A DNA stretch of 14,296 bases, from contig JASJGK010000119.1 of assembly GCA_033791585.1 (NCBI GenBank), positions 1 to 14,296 of the forward strand. Reading direction: 5' to 3'. The position numbers were made by a program, and so were the translations under genes. The DNA is from JASJGK01 sp033791585 (GTDB taxonomy: Bacteria > SAR324 > XYD2-FULL-50-16). This document shows positions 14,171-14,296 of this stretch, piece by piece (position 1 is the stretch's first letter; the number at the start of each line of letters is the position of its first letter). The notes under the pieces were generated by a model, which had not been told where the DNA came from, did no database searches, and saw only the letters and a program-made list of their open reading frames with translations.

Positions 14171-14190
14171 AAGGGGGGTTCACCCCCCTT
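14171..14190 (+). terminator. Hairpin downstream of microprotein gene 2
   Basis: A perfect 8-bp stem (AAGGGGGG at 14171-14178 with CCCCCCTT at 14183-14190, loop TTCA) lies 22 bases past the codon-34 stop, a spacing like that in copy 1. The following sequence is CCCCGCGG before any T-rich run, so termination may not be classical. Confidence 0.55.
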
Positions 14191-14202
14191 CCCCGCGGCT
14201 TT

Positions 14203-14296
14203 ATTTCCTCATTTCCTCATTTCCTCATTTCCTCATTTCCTCATTTCCTCATTTCCTCATTTCCTCATTTCCTCATTTCCTCATTTCCTCATTTCC
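14203..14296. repeat. 8-bp perfect tandem repeat, unit ATTTCCTC, open at the window edge
   Basis: Eleven exact copies of ATTTCCTC plus 6 bases of a twelfth fill 14203-14296 without a single mismatch, and the array continues past the window. Because 8 is not a multiple of 3, all three plus-strand frames read the same eight-residue cycle (I-S-S-F-P-H-F-L) with no stop. The minus strand has a TGA in every frame. The array starts 12 bases after the hairpin that follows microprotein gene 2. Confidence 0.97.

Noticed and set aside
14203..14296. CRISPR-like array
   Set aside because: The units are contiguous 8-bp repeats with no spacers, so this is a microsatellite-type array.

Overview
The window looks like chromosomal DNA of a moderately AT-rich Gram-negative bacterium. 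The signs are an outer-membrane phospholipase A, a Tat-exported iron-sulfur protein, a periplasmic multiheme cytochrome c and an NrfD-type quinone-reactive membrane protein. The respiratory module would suit a deltaproteobacterium-like or other respiring Gram-negative lineage, but nothing here fixes the taxon. No rRNA, tRNA, CRISPR array, transposase or phage gene was seen.

Layout. (1) 1-235: a small DUF2158/YodC-like gene on the plus strand, followed by a strong bidirectional terminator at 321-349. (2) 495-1088: an iron superoxide dismutase gene on the minus strand. (3) 1227-4046, minus: a three-gene electron-transfer operon in the order tetraheme cytochrome c, Tat-type four-cluster ferredoxin, NrfD-like membrane protein, with its own near-consensus promoter. 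(4) 4127-11527, minus: a long, tightly packed run in the order VanZ-like protein, exported ComEC-type metallo-beta-lactamase-fold hydrolase, pabA, pabB, pabC (the complete chorismate to p-aminobenzoate branch of folate synthesis), DUF1801 protein, aldo/keto reductase, OMPLA-type phospholipase and an ornithine-carbamoyltransferase-like enzyme. Several of these genes overlap by 4-20 bases. (5) 11658-13446, plus: a cyclic-nucleotide-binding-domain protein and an AI-2E/PerM-family membrane protein, with promoter and terminator. (6) 13447-14296, plus: a region without conventional genes that holds two tandem, related microprotein genes, then an 8-bp perfect tandem repeat that runs off the end of the window.

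The most novel-looking part is region 6. Two short ORFs (33 and 28 codons) each have a strong Shine-Dalgarno sequence and a downstream GC-rich hairpin. Their peptides align without gaps (18 identities over the first 27 residues, sharing a NVFW-x-VIVCAG-x-FSL core), with several synonymous codon differences. The ~75 bases upstream are also recognisably homologous, so a whole cassette of regulatory region, ribosome binding site, ORF and hairpin was duplicated. The second copy carries an extra in-frame TAA at codon 29, yet its next stop is at codon 34, exactly where the first copy ends. This suggests a recently shortened paralogue. I do not recognise the family.

Other points worth checking are residue changes in otherwise familiar enzymes. 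The carbamoyltransferase has Asp in place of the catalytic Cys of OTCs. The phospholipase has Asp in place of the active-site Asn. The ferredoxin has Thr in place of one cluster cysteine. PabB carries an acidic low-complexity insert.
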